Below are positions 33,864 through 44,530 of a stretch of 64,000 nt of DNA, in pieces (positions within the stretch are counted from its first letter, which is position 1; every line of letters starts with the position of its first letter). The notes under the pieces were generated by a model, which searched no databases, had not been told where the DNA came from, and saw nothing but the letters and a program-made list of their open reading frames with translations. This DNA is from Cryptomeria japonica (taxonomy: Eukaryota > Streptophyta > Pinopsida > Cupressales > Cupressaceae): the NCBI RefSeq assembly GCF_030272615.1, contig NC_081410.1:117125140-117189139 (forward strand), written 5' to 3'. Made by a program: the position numbers and the translations under genes.

Positions 33864-34742
33864 TGTAGTTCTTACCGGTTGAGCAGTTAGCAGTGGAATT
33901 GCTTGGAGATCGTGACATTTCTGCATGTTTGAGAGTTTAGCATTGTGGATTTGGATTTCTTCCTTTGAGTTCGTTGTCTTTATCATGTTCGAGATTCATG
34001 GCATTTCGATTTGATTCCAGTAAGATATTGATTCCGATATTGGCCTGGTTGATATGTTCTTATTGGTTAGTCTTGCAGTGTGTTGAGCGAAGTTGGATTA
34101 GGTTGTAGTTGATTTCCGTGACTTGCGGATCGTTGATTTATGTTTCTTGTTCCTTGTCTTATTTTCCCGGAAGACTGCGTGATGTTTTATGCATTTTAAT
34201 GATGTTCTTAGTGATTTGAGCCGACATGTTACCGTTAGCATGTTTCATGAACTGGTTGGTCTTTGGGCCCACTTGATCAAGTTGTTATTATTTGCGGATG
34301 GTATAAATAAAAGTTTTGCGAATCATTTGAGAGGACGGAAGACAAAAGATAGAAGACAAAGTTTAGAGATCGAGAGAAGATTTAGAACCAATGAGATTAT
34401 AGTTCGGTGGATTGAAGTCGAAAGGGCCGAAGTTCGGATTAGGGTTGAACTGACAGACTGTTTCCGGAGGCCGATTTGATGTGGAGATGATCTGTAGGTC
34501 TTAATGTGTGTTGTAAGCATTGTTTATATCTTGGACTGCGATCCAGCAAGTGGCATATGTAATTCATCAAACTATTAAGAACTGTTCATACTGTTTATTG
34601 GTTATGTATTTTGTGATGTTACTGGTTGTTCTTTCTACTTTATTTGGTGTTGTGTTATCGGTTACCTATATATATTGCATGTTGTTTGTGTTAGGCTGCA
34701 AGGATGGGATTTCCTTCATTGGATCTCCCTACCTTGACTACA
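33864..34742 (+). repeat. Element L1, 5' LTR (879 bp)
   Basis: Begins TGTAGTTCTTACCGG and ends CTTGACTACA, a perfect TGTAG/CTACA terminal pair. TATAAATA lies at 34302-34309. It is followed after five bases by the primer site TGGTATCAGAGC. A second copy begins at 35060. Confidence 0.88.
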
Positions 34743-35059
34743 TCAAATGGTATCAGAGCTAGTTTGTGAACCTGTTGTTGGAGGATGACCTGGTTATGCA
34801 CTGATTGGTTGGAGAAGAAGTTGAAGCAACCAGAAGCTATAGTCAAATCATTGAACATGAGGCAGAGCAAGGTTTACGGGTAGATCGTCGATCCTAGAGC
34901 TTGAGATTGAGGCAGTTAGTGGGTGGAGACTTGAACAGATCGCCAAGGAAACCCCAAATAGATCCACGTGCCAAGTACCTACTGACAGATCATCGAACCG
35001 GATCAAGTGATGGGATTCAATTTTCAATTAACCCCAAGAGTTTGATACATGAGCACTAG
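34743..35059 (+). mobile_element. Element L1, very short internal region with primer site
   Basis: Only 317 bp lie between the two LTRs. It starts TCAAA then TGGTATCAGAGC (34748-34759), complementary to the 3' end of initiator methionine tRNA as in most Copia elements. No gag or pol motif and no long frame is present. Either a large internal deletion occurred or this is a non-autonomous, TRIM/LARD-like family with long LTRs. A clear purine tract before the second LTR was not seen (ACATGAGCACTAG). Confidence 0.75.
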
Positions 35060-35495
35060 TGTAGTTCTTACCGGTTGAGCAATTAGCAGTGGAATTGCTT
35101 AGAGATTATGGCATTTCTTCATGTTTGAGAGTTTAGCGTATTGGATTTTGATTTATTCCCTTGAGTTAGTTGTCTTTATCATATTTGAGATTCATGACAT
35201 TTGGATTTGATTCCACGGTATTGGCCCGGTTGATATGTTCTTACCAGTTAGTCTTGTATTGTGTTGAGAGAAGTTGGATTGGGTTGTAGTTGATTTCCGT
35301 GACTTGCGGATTGTTGATTTATGTTTCTTGTTCCTTGTCCGATGTTCTCGGAGGACTGCATGGTGTTTTATGCATTTTGGAGATGTTCTTAGTGATTTGA
35401 GCCGACATGTTACCATTAGCACGTTTCATGAACCGGTTGGTCTTTGGGCCGACTTGATCAAGTTGTTATTATTTGTGAATGGTATAAATAGAAGT
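35060..35495 (+). repeat. Element L1, 3' LTR, interrupted by C2
   Basis: Aligns with the first half of the 5' LTR (33864 on), including TATAAATA at 35483-35490, and breaks off at 35495 where the C2 LTR begins. The remaining half should lie beyond 64000. Confidence 0.85.
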
Positions 35496-35563
35496 TGTTA
35501 CTACTTACTAAGTTACCATTAGTTTTATGTCCAAAGTCATTCTATATACTCTAGTTGGTTACT
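35496..35563 (+). repeat. Copia element C2, first 68 bp of 5' LTR
   Basis: Begins TGTTACTACTTACTAAG exactly where similarity of L1 LTR copies stops, and runs to the G1 insertion at 35564. The continuation is at 60966-62052, which ends CCTAACA. TGTTA and TAACA form the expected terminal pair. Assignment is by inference from the nest structure. Confidence 0.65.
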
Positions 35564-35622
35564 TGTTAGTCTGTTCTTTTAAATTTTCCGCATCCAAAGA
35601 AAGTTTTCGTTTTGTGGTATTT

Positions 35623-35910
35623 CTTGAACTTGAACCTTGAACCTTTCAAAAAAGTGGTTCAAAGTTCAAAGTTCAAAGTCAGTTTATAAAGTAATGGCTG
35701 TGTTCAATAGGGCGTCAAAAGACTTTGTGATAATTGTCATTGAACTTGAACCTTTGAACCTTCTTTTCAGTGGTTCAAGGTTCAAGGTTCGAACGTGTTG
35801 TATTAAGTCTTTTGTGAGTCTTTGTTTGGCTGAATGTTTTGTTCTCTAGTGTAGTCTTGAACTTGAACCTCCGAACTAATTTTTAGTGGTTCAGGGTTCA
35901 AGGTTCGAGG
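35623..35910 (+). repeat. Three similar hairpins at the start of the G1 5' LTR
   Basis: Hairpins at 35623-35678, 35740-35793 and 35856-35910. Each has a left arm of TTGAACTTGAACCTTTGAAC type, an 11-13-nt loop ending AGT, and a right arm of GGTTCAAGGTTCAAGGTTCG type. The same three occur at 47857-47912, 47974-48027 and 48110-48164 in the 3' LTR. Spacing is about 117 bp. Confidence 0.85.
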
Positions 35911-35991
35911 ATAGATAATTTTGAAGATCAAGTAATGAAGTATCAGCATATAAAGGAATATTCCGGATTTGAATGATGAACCTCAAAGGAA

Positions 35992-36225
35992 ATGAATAAT
36001 AATGACATCCGTACTAGAGATAATCATGTTGAGGAAAGATATGAAAGGAGAAGGCACGCGGGAATTAATAAGGTGTCAGGATCAAATCCTTTTGGCACAA
36101 TGGGCAAGGATAATCTGATAGGTGGGAGTCATAAAGAGTCGTGCAACCGACATTTCAGGTTATGTTATAAGTCTGTTTCTTTGAAAGTAAATTATTGGCC
36201 TCAGTTGTTTGTTCAAATCAGTCAG
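35992..36225 (+). other. Short conserved frame upstream of the U3 ORF
   Basis: Both G1 LTRs keep an open frame with RTRDNHVEERYERRRH, GINKVSGSNPFGTMG and HFRLCYKSVSLKVNYWPQLF (here and at 56745-56957). It ends about 190 bp before the start of the long U3 frame. It may be a leader, an upstream exon of the same protein, or chance; no domain is recognised. Confidence 0.35.
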
Positions 36226-36415
36226 TAGGGAAGTAGCGGCGGCGGCGGTAGTTTCTTTTCTCAGCTTTGTGTGAATTTTCGGTTCTGCATGAAAGGTGAG
36301 CTCAAAGTTCTTCTTTCTTCCCTGTTAAATTGCATAAATTGAAAGGTGTTGTTCAATATTTCAGTTAGTTCAGTCCATTCTTCTTGCTGTGCACTTTTCC
36401 TGTTATTGAGTAGAG

Positions 36416-39400
36416 ATGAGACCAAAACCACCTCAGCTGGACTCAAAATTTGGTTTAGTCTGTTCCCTACCAGACATAGGAGACACCTTCTTGCCGTCAG
36501 TGAATTTAGAGGAATTTCATGAAAGATCACATGATTCTGCCAATACCCCATTAATGCAGAAGATTCTAGACAGTGGGTTAATTGAAGCTACAACATTTTC
36601 CTCTGCCGTATCATGTCCAGAGTTAGTTTTAGAATGTATGAGCAGATATGACCCTGTCAAGAGGTGTATTAGGGATGTAAAGGGGAAACGTTTGCTGGTA
36701 ATTAGTCGGCAGACCATTGCTACAGTAATGAGAATTCCTGAGAAAGAACAATATGAAGACTGGACGGTTTGCAAGTCACAAGGGCTTTTCTAAAAAAAAA
36801 GGCCTATTACTGAAGTGTTATTGCTAGGAATTGGTTGTTGAAATTCCAAAAAGGAGGTTCTAGGTTGCCCAACCCATTAACCCATGATCACATGATTCAA
36901 GAAGTAAGGGATATAATCATTCTCTTACATAGAATGTGGGGAAATCAGATTGCCTATTACTGGGAGGATTGGATGTATTTCTTTGTCCAGGTTATCTTTG
37001 GTGAGAAAAGATATATAGACTGGGCCGAGTTAATTGCAGAGAGAATGCATGAGGGCTTAAGCTGCTTTGGAAACAAGAATTTCTATATGTCTTCCTATCT
37101 TATTGTGTGGGGAAAAAAGCGAGACTAGGTTATCATGCCCTAATCCTACCTTTTGACACACATTACGGAATACGAAAGAGCCTAGAGGTATCACACAATT
37201 GGCTACTTCTTTTTGTGAAAGAGAGAGCCACGGGATACCTATTAGGGTTTCTATTCCTTTGTTGTAATTGAGAGGTAAGATTATGCAAGTTCAATTCCTA
37301 ACCCTAAAATGCAAGTATGAGCTAACAACAAGATTGTAGAATTGAACTTAAACAATGGAAAGCTGTAAACACAAGGATAAAACAAGAATGCAGATGCATA
37401 CCCGGAGTCAAAATTTGACTGAAAATGTTCGGGACGGGGGCGCGGGCGCCACTGTCCTGATTCTGTCCTGGAACTGCACCTGAAACTGCTGTTTTGCACT
37501 CTGGAAAACTGTCTGAAATGCTGTCTGTCAGGAGGACCAGGGCACCCAGCGCCCCTGTCCTGGCAGGACCAGGGCGCCCCACGCCCCTGTCCTGGTCTTT
37601 TTCTCTGCAACTTGGTGTGGGGTGCTGTCTCGACCTGCTTTTCCCGGATCTGCAACTTGCGGCGTCGTCCGAGTCCCGAAACCTGCACTTGTATCTAAAA
37701 AAGGTGTTTGGGCGGCTATATAGGGTTTTTCCTTAGTCAAACCCCCACTTCGGTGATTTCCACCTCCACGAATAGCCAAGTTGTATTGTAAAAGTAATGT
37801 GTGTGCAGACCTTGTGTGTGTGCAAGATCTAAAATGCAAGTAAGCAAACTAGAGCAACCTAGAAAGTAAATCCTAATTGCTTGTGAATGATAATGTAAAT
37901 GCTCTAAATCAAGATGCAAAGTGATCTAAAGCATGAATAAATGAGATATTGAAGCTTATGCAAAGACATGAAAACAACATGAAATCATACCCAACCCCCA
38001 AGGGAGGGGTACAAGCCAATCTTCAGTCGGTAATCTCCTATTATTCTTCAATGTCTTCCAAGCCCTAAATGGATGAATGGAATTGATAAATGCTTGAAAG
38101 AGGGATGTTGAATGTTGTTGAAGTCTTCAAAGATCTGCTCTTTCGCTACATCTGAGGTTCCTGAAAACAAAATTCCGATCCCTTCAAATGAAGAAAGAGA
38201 GCTCTTATGTATGAACCCTAGGTCGTAATTTCATCTTTTGGCCGACCTAGAGATTGAATCTCCCGCCAATTTCTTGGGGTTAAGCTTTATTTTATGATTG
38301 GATCGTGCTCCTAAAATTTTGGGAAAAATGTCCGGGACCGTGTGCACTCCGGGCACCATGGTCCCGACAACTTTTCACCAAATTTTCAGGGCCGTCAGAT
38401 ATGATGATTTTAGAGAGAATCCCGAAGTTACAGGTGATTTCGAGATGTTTTGACCCCCAAAATCAAGCCCCCAAGCTCAGGATAGGGCCTAATTAGGATT
38501 TTTGATTAGATGATGTATTGGAGGAATAAAATGAAAGGGGCACGCTTTAATGAAAGGCCCGACTTTATGATGTGGAAGATGATGAAATAGAACCTTTAGA
38601 CCTAATTAATTTGATTAATTAAGTGCTAAAGGGGAAATGCAATGCAAAATGCAACTGCGCCAAGGCAGGTGCTAAACTAGGTGTGAAATTGTACTGCTTT
38701 AGCAAGTGCGTACAATTTGTGACGTTACACTTATATATTGCTTAGCTTGTATACGACAATGGACAGGTTTATTCCATGAAGTTTGGTAGAATAATATGAA
38801 AATCTATGAGTACCATCCACATTTACAGCAACACAGGTCAGCAGAAAATTATTATAAAGTTCAAAATATTTTCCTAGGCAGGATAGTATTTGAATTGAAG
38901 GGAGATATGCATAAAAGATTGATCCAGGAAGCTATGCAGTTTATAAGTACCTACGACAGTGTCTATATTCAGTTTTCTAGATTCACTTATCTGAGGGTTG
39001 GTGGCTTTGAAGGAGAACCCTATAAGTTGCTGAGGTATGTCTTCGATAGACAGGTGCTAATGGAAGTAAGTAGACAGCTTGCCCATATAGAAAAGAAATA
39101 CAGAGAAAAGCATCAAACAGGAGTATCTTTCCCTATTGAACTAACACATTACAATTGCAATAGAGTTTCAGATGCCTTGAACCTAGAACTAGAGTTCAAA
39201 AGGTTCAATTTCAAAATGTATATTCCTCGCACTAACTTTGATATTAAGGGCTTTGCAACAGCTCATCTTACAATTAGGGAACATTTTCAGCATATGCCGA
39301 GTCTAGAAGATTTTTGGGTAAACTATGAGGATGAGTATGAGGTCCGGAGAAGAGCTCACCTAAGATTCACTGTGCAACAAGTAAGAGAGTATGGCCTGGA

Positions 39401-41147
39401 AATAAACATTGCTCATATTGAGGATAATGGAAAAGATTTAATTGATTCACAGTTTGTTGAAGATAAGCAGCCAGAGGTAATCTGAGAGATAGATTGGGAG
39501 AAAAATGAGGAGGAAGATATTTAGACTAGAACCCTCATGGTTATACGAAGAATGGAGAAATGGCTTAAGCAACACTGATTGAGGCAAAGTCGGCAGAAGG
39601 GTTCAACTTCATCCTCTAAGAGCCTGGTTTCTAATACATTTATTCAATCTTGTGATGCAGGTCATTTTCACAAAAGGGATAAAAGTGAACAAAAGAGCAG
39701 GGCATTACAAAGCAAAGGGCAATTGACTCCTGTTAGAGTTACCCACTCTAGAACCAGGAGTAAAAGAAGATCCTCTCCTCCAGACACAGTAGTAGTTGAT
39801 CTTGAAATGGATGCCCTTCAAGATAATCCAGGTTCAGAGCAACAAAATCTAGATGATGAGGAAACCAACCAGCAAGAATAGGAAACCTTTCAGGTAGACT
39901 CTATCATGGTAATAAGAGATGAAAAAGATGCAAGAACTGATTTTGGAAAGACTCCAGTTTCCACAGGCCCAGTCTGGTTGGATAATATGCTTGGCAGCAA
40001 GAAGAGAAACATAGTCCTCGCCTTCATTCCGATAGAAGATATGGTGAGTAAGTGCCTAGGAAAGACTCTCAAAGCCAAGAAATCAAAGACTATGTCAAAA
40101 ATTGATTTGGATGTTGACAACGGAAATTGGGTGGCAGAGATTGCACATCCATTGACAGATGCTAAGATAGAAAATCCTACAGTTCAAGATTTTACTGTTG
40201 AAAAAGTGAACATAGGGACTGCGACTTGTGCCACAGACGTCCTTCATGTTGAGGCTTCAACTAAGAAGATTATCACAAGGACTTGGAAAGATGAAAGGGA
40301 CAAACATCGAATGAAGGAGATGTTGCGCAGAATGGCAGAGTACATTGAGGAAATAAATAGTTCAAATCCTCAACCCTTGTCACAATTGCCTACATCATTT
40401 GATCCAAAGTCCCCGGTCAATCAGAAAACCTTGGAACAAATAGAAAAATGTAGACTGATAATAGAGACCGTAATGGAGTGGTTGGAGCAGATGTGAAAAT
40501 CTGGAGCTGAGTATTTTGGGAACCTGAGTAAAGTCCATAATGGGGCAATACAAGTAATGAGGGAATTGGAGACTGAAATAAGTAATTGGAAAAATGAAGA
40601 GGTGGAATGGGCAACAAAGACTACATAGATGCGGGAATTACAGATTGACGGAGTTATGAAATTCCTGGTTGAGAAACCAGTGCCAGGACTGGATGATAGC
40701 ATCTTGTATGTCTGCCAAAAGAACATTGAATGGAGGAATTCACTGATAAAATAGGCATATGAAGAATTCAGAAAATTGGCAGACCAACTTGCAGAGTTAA
40801 CCACCTCCATGCAAAATGAGCTCTTATGCATTGGAATTAAGTGCCTAAAAAGTGACGGGACACTAGAAACCGTCGAAGTAATAACATAATCTTTTGAGAA
40901 GAAGATTAACTATGTGAAGGAGGCTAAAGGCTTGGTCTCAGATGACCTAACCACTATCGCTAAAATTGAGTCGCTTCTCTTCCTGTGCATTGGACATCTG
41001 GATAGCCACTTCGATAAGGTTGCATAGGTTCACAAGGAAAAGGAGGTGTGGAAACATCGTATAGCACACGTGGGGCTTCCACATAAGCCTGTTATCCAGT
41101 ACTTTATTACGACATTTTATGATTGGAAGAAAGAATCTGTTTCTTAG
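36416..41147 (+). pseudogene. Long reading frame in U3 of the G1 5' LTR (split by S1)
   Basis: Starts ATG at 36416 (MRPKPPQLDSKFGLVCSLPD). It has RDVKGKRLLVISRQTIATVM, then shifts frame at a poly-A run near 36792. It continues DHMIQEVRDIIILLHRMWGN and YFFVQVIFGEKRYIDW until S1 enters at 37104. After S1 it resumes at 38735 on (MKIYEYHPHLQQHRSAENYY), then SRTRSKRRSSPPDTVV, a basic segment, and DERDKHRMKEMLRRMAEYIE, a helical segment. It ends WKKESVS at 41145. Joined, about 1000 codons. No named domain is certain. The first third vaguely resembles the plant transposon-associated domain seen in Tat/Athila extra ORFs (KGK..xxxxSxxTIxxVMxIP). Stops at 39483, 39576, 39879, 40494, 40626, 40751 and 41025 are mostly CAG or CGA to TAG or TGA changes by comparison with the other LTR. 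Confidence 0.7.
37099..38734 (-). mobile_element. Solo LTR S1 inserted in G1 U3 (minus strand)
   Basis: The LTR is 37104-38729 (1626 bp), flanked by the 5-bp duplication CTTAT (37099-37103 and 38730-38734). On the minus strand it starts TGTAACGTCACAAATTGTAC and ends TTTCCCCACACA. It is a diverged copy of the LTR of N1 (start TGTAGCGTCGTAAATTGTAC, end TCTCCCACACA) in opposite orientation. The uninterrupted target CTATGTTATATATTGC is at 57830-57845 in the other G1 LTR. TATA box (minus) at 37716-37722. It contains two copies of the GC-rich GGGGCG..CCCTGGTCCT unit; N1 has three. No internal region remains, so it formed by LTR-LTR recombination. Confidence 0.92.
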
Positions 41148-41291
41148 AACTGTTTCATGTTTTCTAGACAATAGGCTCTGTTTTCTAATAATGGGAAAAG
41201 ACAGTTTCATTTGGTAAATTTTGTTTAACTTCACAGGGCAGAAAGTTAGTTTTTTCGTGTTTCCCGCTTTTATTGTAAGCCTTGCTGTGGC

Positions 41292-41298
41292 TATATAA
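41292..41298 (+). promoter_or_regulatory. TATA box of the G1 5' LTR
   Basis: GGCTATATAAGG followed by GATGAAAAAGACTCTG; the same in the 3' LTR at 60395-60401. It is the only good TATA box placed just before the R/U5 part. It lies 145 bp after the stop of the U3 reading frame, so transcription from it excludes that frame in the 5' LTR and would include it only in the 3' LTR. Confidence 0.75.
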
Positions 41299-41868
41299 GG
41301 GATGAAAAAGACTCTGTTATGTTTCGAAAGATTTTTGGGGGAAAAGGAATGCAATAGATAAAAATCTATTTTTCATGATGTTTTGAGAAAGTAAAAAATA
41401 GTTTTTATGAATAAAATTGTTGCAAGTTCTGTAGTATTAAATCTATGAGTTTAATAGATTCAGGTGATAATCTCTGTGTGGATTTAGTTTGAATCAGGAG
41501 TTTGTTACTTTTCTTCTCATTATATGTGAATGCACATAGAATGCATTTTCCTCCGAAAAAAAAATGCTTGAAGTTTGTGAACTTCATGACAGAATTGGTG
41601 TTATTAATTGAGAATATATTCATTGTGTGCTGACAAGTGAATATAAATATGCCTTTGAGTACTTTCAGGTAAAAAGTATGCAAACTAAATTACAATAAAT
41701 TAGAGCTGATCAAAAATCATTCTTTGTTGGGGAGCTGTACCCGTATGCAGAGGATAATTATTTCCTAGAATTATCCAACTGTTAGTTGCTTTTGTCTTTT
41801 AATTAATGGGCATACAGAGATTTAAGAATACAATGTATAAAAGACAAATCTGTTAACTAACAGATTTT

Positions 41869-41886
41869 TGGCGACTTTGCTGGGGA
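41869..41886 (+). promoter_or_regulatory. Primer binding site of G1
   Basis: TGGCGACTTTGCTGGGGA, six bases after the LTR end. The TGG start pairs with the CCA end of a tRNA. The TTTTTGGCGAC...GCTGGGGA form is usual for plant Gypsy elements of the Tat/Athila group. The tRNA was not identified. Confidence 0.75.
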
Positions 41887-42228
41887 GTCGAATAAGAGAT
41901 CAGTAATAAAATCTAAGATGTATAGGGCTATCTTGTGATTAGCTTTAGAATTAATTCTGGTAAAACATTTGAGATATATTTTGTAAACAGACTGGAGTCC
42001 AGAAGGTATACGAGGTCCCAGAGGCGTGAAGGAGTTATTGATTCAGTTTTTCAAGAATTGCAGAATTTGAGTTTTTCTACTTCCTTTACGTCACAAAGAA
42101 GAGCGAGGAGTAGACCTCCTAGTGATTTTTCTCATATACCCACATCATCTACTTGTCATGCCCTGACATTGCATGGTGTTGCCCTTCCTACAGTTTTCAA
42201 TCCTACGCCTTTAAACATTATCTTACCA

Positions 42229-43053
42229 ATGGCTGTGAATAATCCCTGGGGACCAATTGTAGGACCACTTGCTTTAGGGGCTAATTTAAACCCTCTACCA
42301 AAAAGTTCACGAGATCACTTGCCTAAGTTTAGTGGAGATGGAAAAGTCACAACTAGTGAGCAATTGAATGCTTTTCATGCGGCATGTGGTGTATTAGCAA
42401 TTCAGCATGAGGATGTAGAAGTCAGACTTTTTGTTCAAACATTAACTGATGGAGCTGTAGATTGGTTCTACCATTTACCGAATGGTGATATTATGAACTG
42501 GCAAGATATTAAGACAAAATTTGAAGCCAGGTTCAAGTTAGCTGAGGATGAGCAGTTTCTTTTGGCTCAATTAGCGCAGCTTAAAAAAGAGATTCCTGAA
42601 ACTATGAGAGATTTTGTGGCTAGATTTAACAAGTTACTTCATAAAATCCCCGTCAATCAAAGATCCTCTAGTGATAATTTGAAGTGTTTCTTTATCAACT
42701 CAATGCCCTCAGAGATAAGTTTCTTGATCCATAGGCAGAGAGTACAAAACCTAGAAGCTGCTAAGACCCTAGCAATTGAATTGGAGGATGATCTAATTAT
42801 AGCAGGGAAATGGAAAAGAGAAGTTCAAACCTCCACTGCACAAGCCTCAACATCAATTACTTCATCAGATCCTATAATTCAAAGGTTAATGAATGATGTC
42901 ATAACACTTAAGAGACAATTGCCTAAGTCTAATGTGACATATCCTCAGCCTTACCAAGATGTTCCTAGAAGGTTTCCAAATCAATCAACTGGAACTGGAG
43001 TAAGAGTACCACAATTACCTCCTGTGCAACAAAGGTTGGCCATTAAAAGCTAA
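42229..43053 (+). pseudogene. G1 gag
   Basis: Capsid/nucleocapsid precursor. The ATG at 42229 (MAVNNPWGPIVGP) is preferred; an open frame reaches back to 41935 without ATG. The retrotransposon gag domain follows: LPKFSGDGKVTTSEQLNAF, LTDGAVDWFYHLPNGDIMNW, FEARFKLAEDEQFLLAQLAQ, FVARFNKLLHKIP and FFINSMPSEISFLIHRQ. This is the usual W..W..F..F pattern. The frame stops at 43051-43053. One extra A in ATTAAAAGC shifts it from the following zinc-knuckle frame, which would otherwise continue gag. Length about 275 residues before the knuckle, normal for the group. Confidence 0.88.
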
Positions 43054-43054
43054 T

Positions 43055-43279
43055 ATGTGTGTCTTTCATCTTACTGATGATCATGATGGAAACTCTTGTC
43101 CTGAAATGGTACGCTATACACAATTGATGGGTTCAAAGGAGATGCTGAGAGAAGTAAGTGAAGAAGAATCTTTAGGGCAGCCTGGCGACTCTGAAATACA
43201 CTTCCTAGAGTATGAGTCAGATTCAAAAAGAGGAGGCGACATTTTGGTTACCTTAGAAGATCCTTCATGTGCAGTTTAA
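43055..43279 (+). pseudogene. G1 zinc knuckle (C-H-H-C form) at gag end
   Basis: Reads MCVFHLTDDHDGNSCPEMV. The spacing C-X2-H-X4-H-X4-C equals the retroviral CCHC knuckle with His in place of the second Cys, as is common in Tat-type elements. The frame then continues as an acidic linker to 43279. Confidence 0.7.
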
Positions 43280-44140
43280 CCAGAAACCAACACAATATCA
43301 AGTCTCAAGGGGCTTCTTCATCCTTAGCTGGAAGTTTCAAAGGTAAAGAGATCTTCTCTCATTCTCACAACAATGATTTACAGGTACAAGAAATTCCATT
43401 GTTAAAGCCTATAGATATGGTCAGTCCATTTGATATAATAGAATTTTGTAAATCTTCTAGAATTCAAATCTCAACAGCGAAATATCTAAAATTGAATCCT
43501 AAAGAACTTGATAGGCTTGTTAAATTTGTTAAAGGGAACAATGCTTCTGTACAAATTGGGACAACTCAACAGTCAGTTAACCTTGCCTCGATACCACAAT
43601 ATCAAGAGTCAACATGTCCAGTCAACCCTGAAATTTCACCTGATATTATTGGTAATCAAACTGATGAAATGATTCTAGTGCCTCAGATAATATTATGCCA
43701 TCTGCTGTAGCTAAAGCCTTAGGGTTATCTTTAACAAGAACCTTTGGAAGATTTTATTCCATGGATTCCGAACAAATTCCTCTTGTAGGACAAATTAAAG
43801 ATGCATAAGTGACTCTTGCTGTACATCCTGATAAACGTGTTAGGTTGACTATTTTAGTAGCTGATATCCCGACAAGTTATGGCATGCTACTTAGTCAGAC
43901 CTTTTGCAAAGACCTAGGTGGTGAAATTAAGATGGATTGGTCCCAAGCCACCATTCCTATTGGGAAAAGACAAGTTATTTTGCAACCAAAACCAAAGTCT
44001 AAGTATACTGTTTTCCCAACAGATGAACCTAAAGTACAAATTTTGTATCAAGAATGTGACTTTGGTAACTATATGATTTTGTCTGACAATGAGGTTATAG
44101 CTTCGGCTCACCAATCACAAAGAGCTAATGAACTTTGGAA
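43280..44140 (+). pseudogene. G1 linker and aspartic protease
   Basis: A linker frame (43267-43710) leads into the protease in a shifted frame beginning NDSSASDNIMPSAVAKALGL (43668 on). This is an active-site-like D-S followed by the conserved MPxxxAxxLGL. Then come LTRTFGRFYSMDSEQIPLVG, a TAA at 43806 (CAA expected), VTLAVHPDKRVRLTILVADI and YGMLLSQTFCKDLGGEIKMD with WSQATIPIG. Retropepsins of plant Gypsy elements have the same order. The glycine after D-S/T is replaced, so activity cannot be assumed even before the stop. Confidence 0.75.
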
Positions 44141-44530
44141 TATGGAGTTTGATGGCAGTTGTTCAACATCTAATTCAGGGGCAGGGTTGTTTTAATTCCT
44201 CCTTCTGGAAGGCTTATCCCATTTTCCTTTAAGTTACAATTTATGAATACAAATAATACAGCCGAGTATGAGGCTTTGTTGTTAGGACTGTCTGAAGCAA
44301 AGAAATTGGGAATAAAGCTGCTACGAGTTAAAGGGGATGTAGAGTTGATTGTGAAGCAAGTCAAGGCGTTATTTAGCGCTAAGAATGAGAGATTGAGGCA
44401 TTACAGGAATAGGGTATGGGATGAGATTGAAGGGTTTGATGCATTCTTTATTGAAGCTATTCCTAGAGAGTAAAATGCTAAGGCTGATTCTCTAGCAGTA
44501 TCGACTTCTCTTCTGATTCCACATCCAGAA
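44141..44530 (+). pseudogene. G1 additional RNase H located upstream of RT
   Basis: Reads MEFDGSCSTSNSGAG, a one-base shift near 44190, LIPPSGRLIPFSFKLQFM, NTNNTAEYEALLLGLSEAKK, RVKGDVELIVKQVKA, then after one TAA NAKADSLAVS. These are the four carboxylates of an RNase HI fold (D in FDGS, E in AEYEA, D in KGDVELI, D in NAKAD), all kept. It belongs to the RVT_3-like type (the aRH of Tat elements). In described Tat elements I know of, this domain is often between the ordinary RNase H and integrase; here it stands between protease and RT. Confidence 0.85.

Larger units (their letters stand above)
35564..41862 (+). repeat. G1 5' LTR (contains solo LTR S1)
   Basis: Contains, in order: three hairpins (35623-35910), a small conserved frame (35992-36225), the long U3 reading frame (36416-41147, split by S1), TATA box (41292-41298), and R/U5 with GGGGAGCTGTACCCGTATGC. 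It ends TTAACTAACA. The TATA box sits about 570 bp before the LTR end, so U3 makes up nearly nine tenths of the LTR. Confidence 0.9.

Noticed and set aside
34748-34759. Independent tRNA gene
   Set aside because: It is only the 12-nt primer-site complement, as at 62055-62066.
37281-37839. Open frames of 80-135 codons on both strands
   Set aside because: They result from the GC-rich repeat in the S1 LTR; the equivalents in N1 (49269-49538, 56021-56346) are the same effect.
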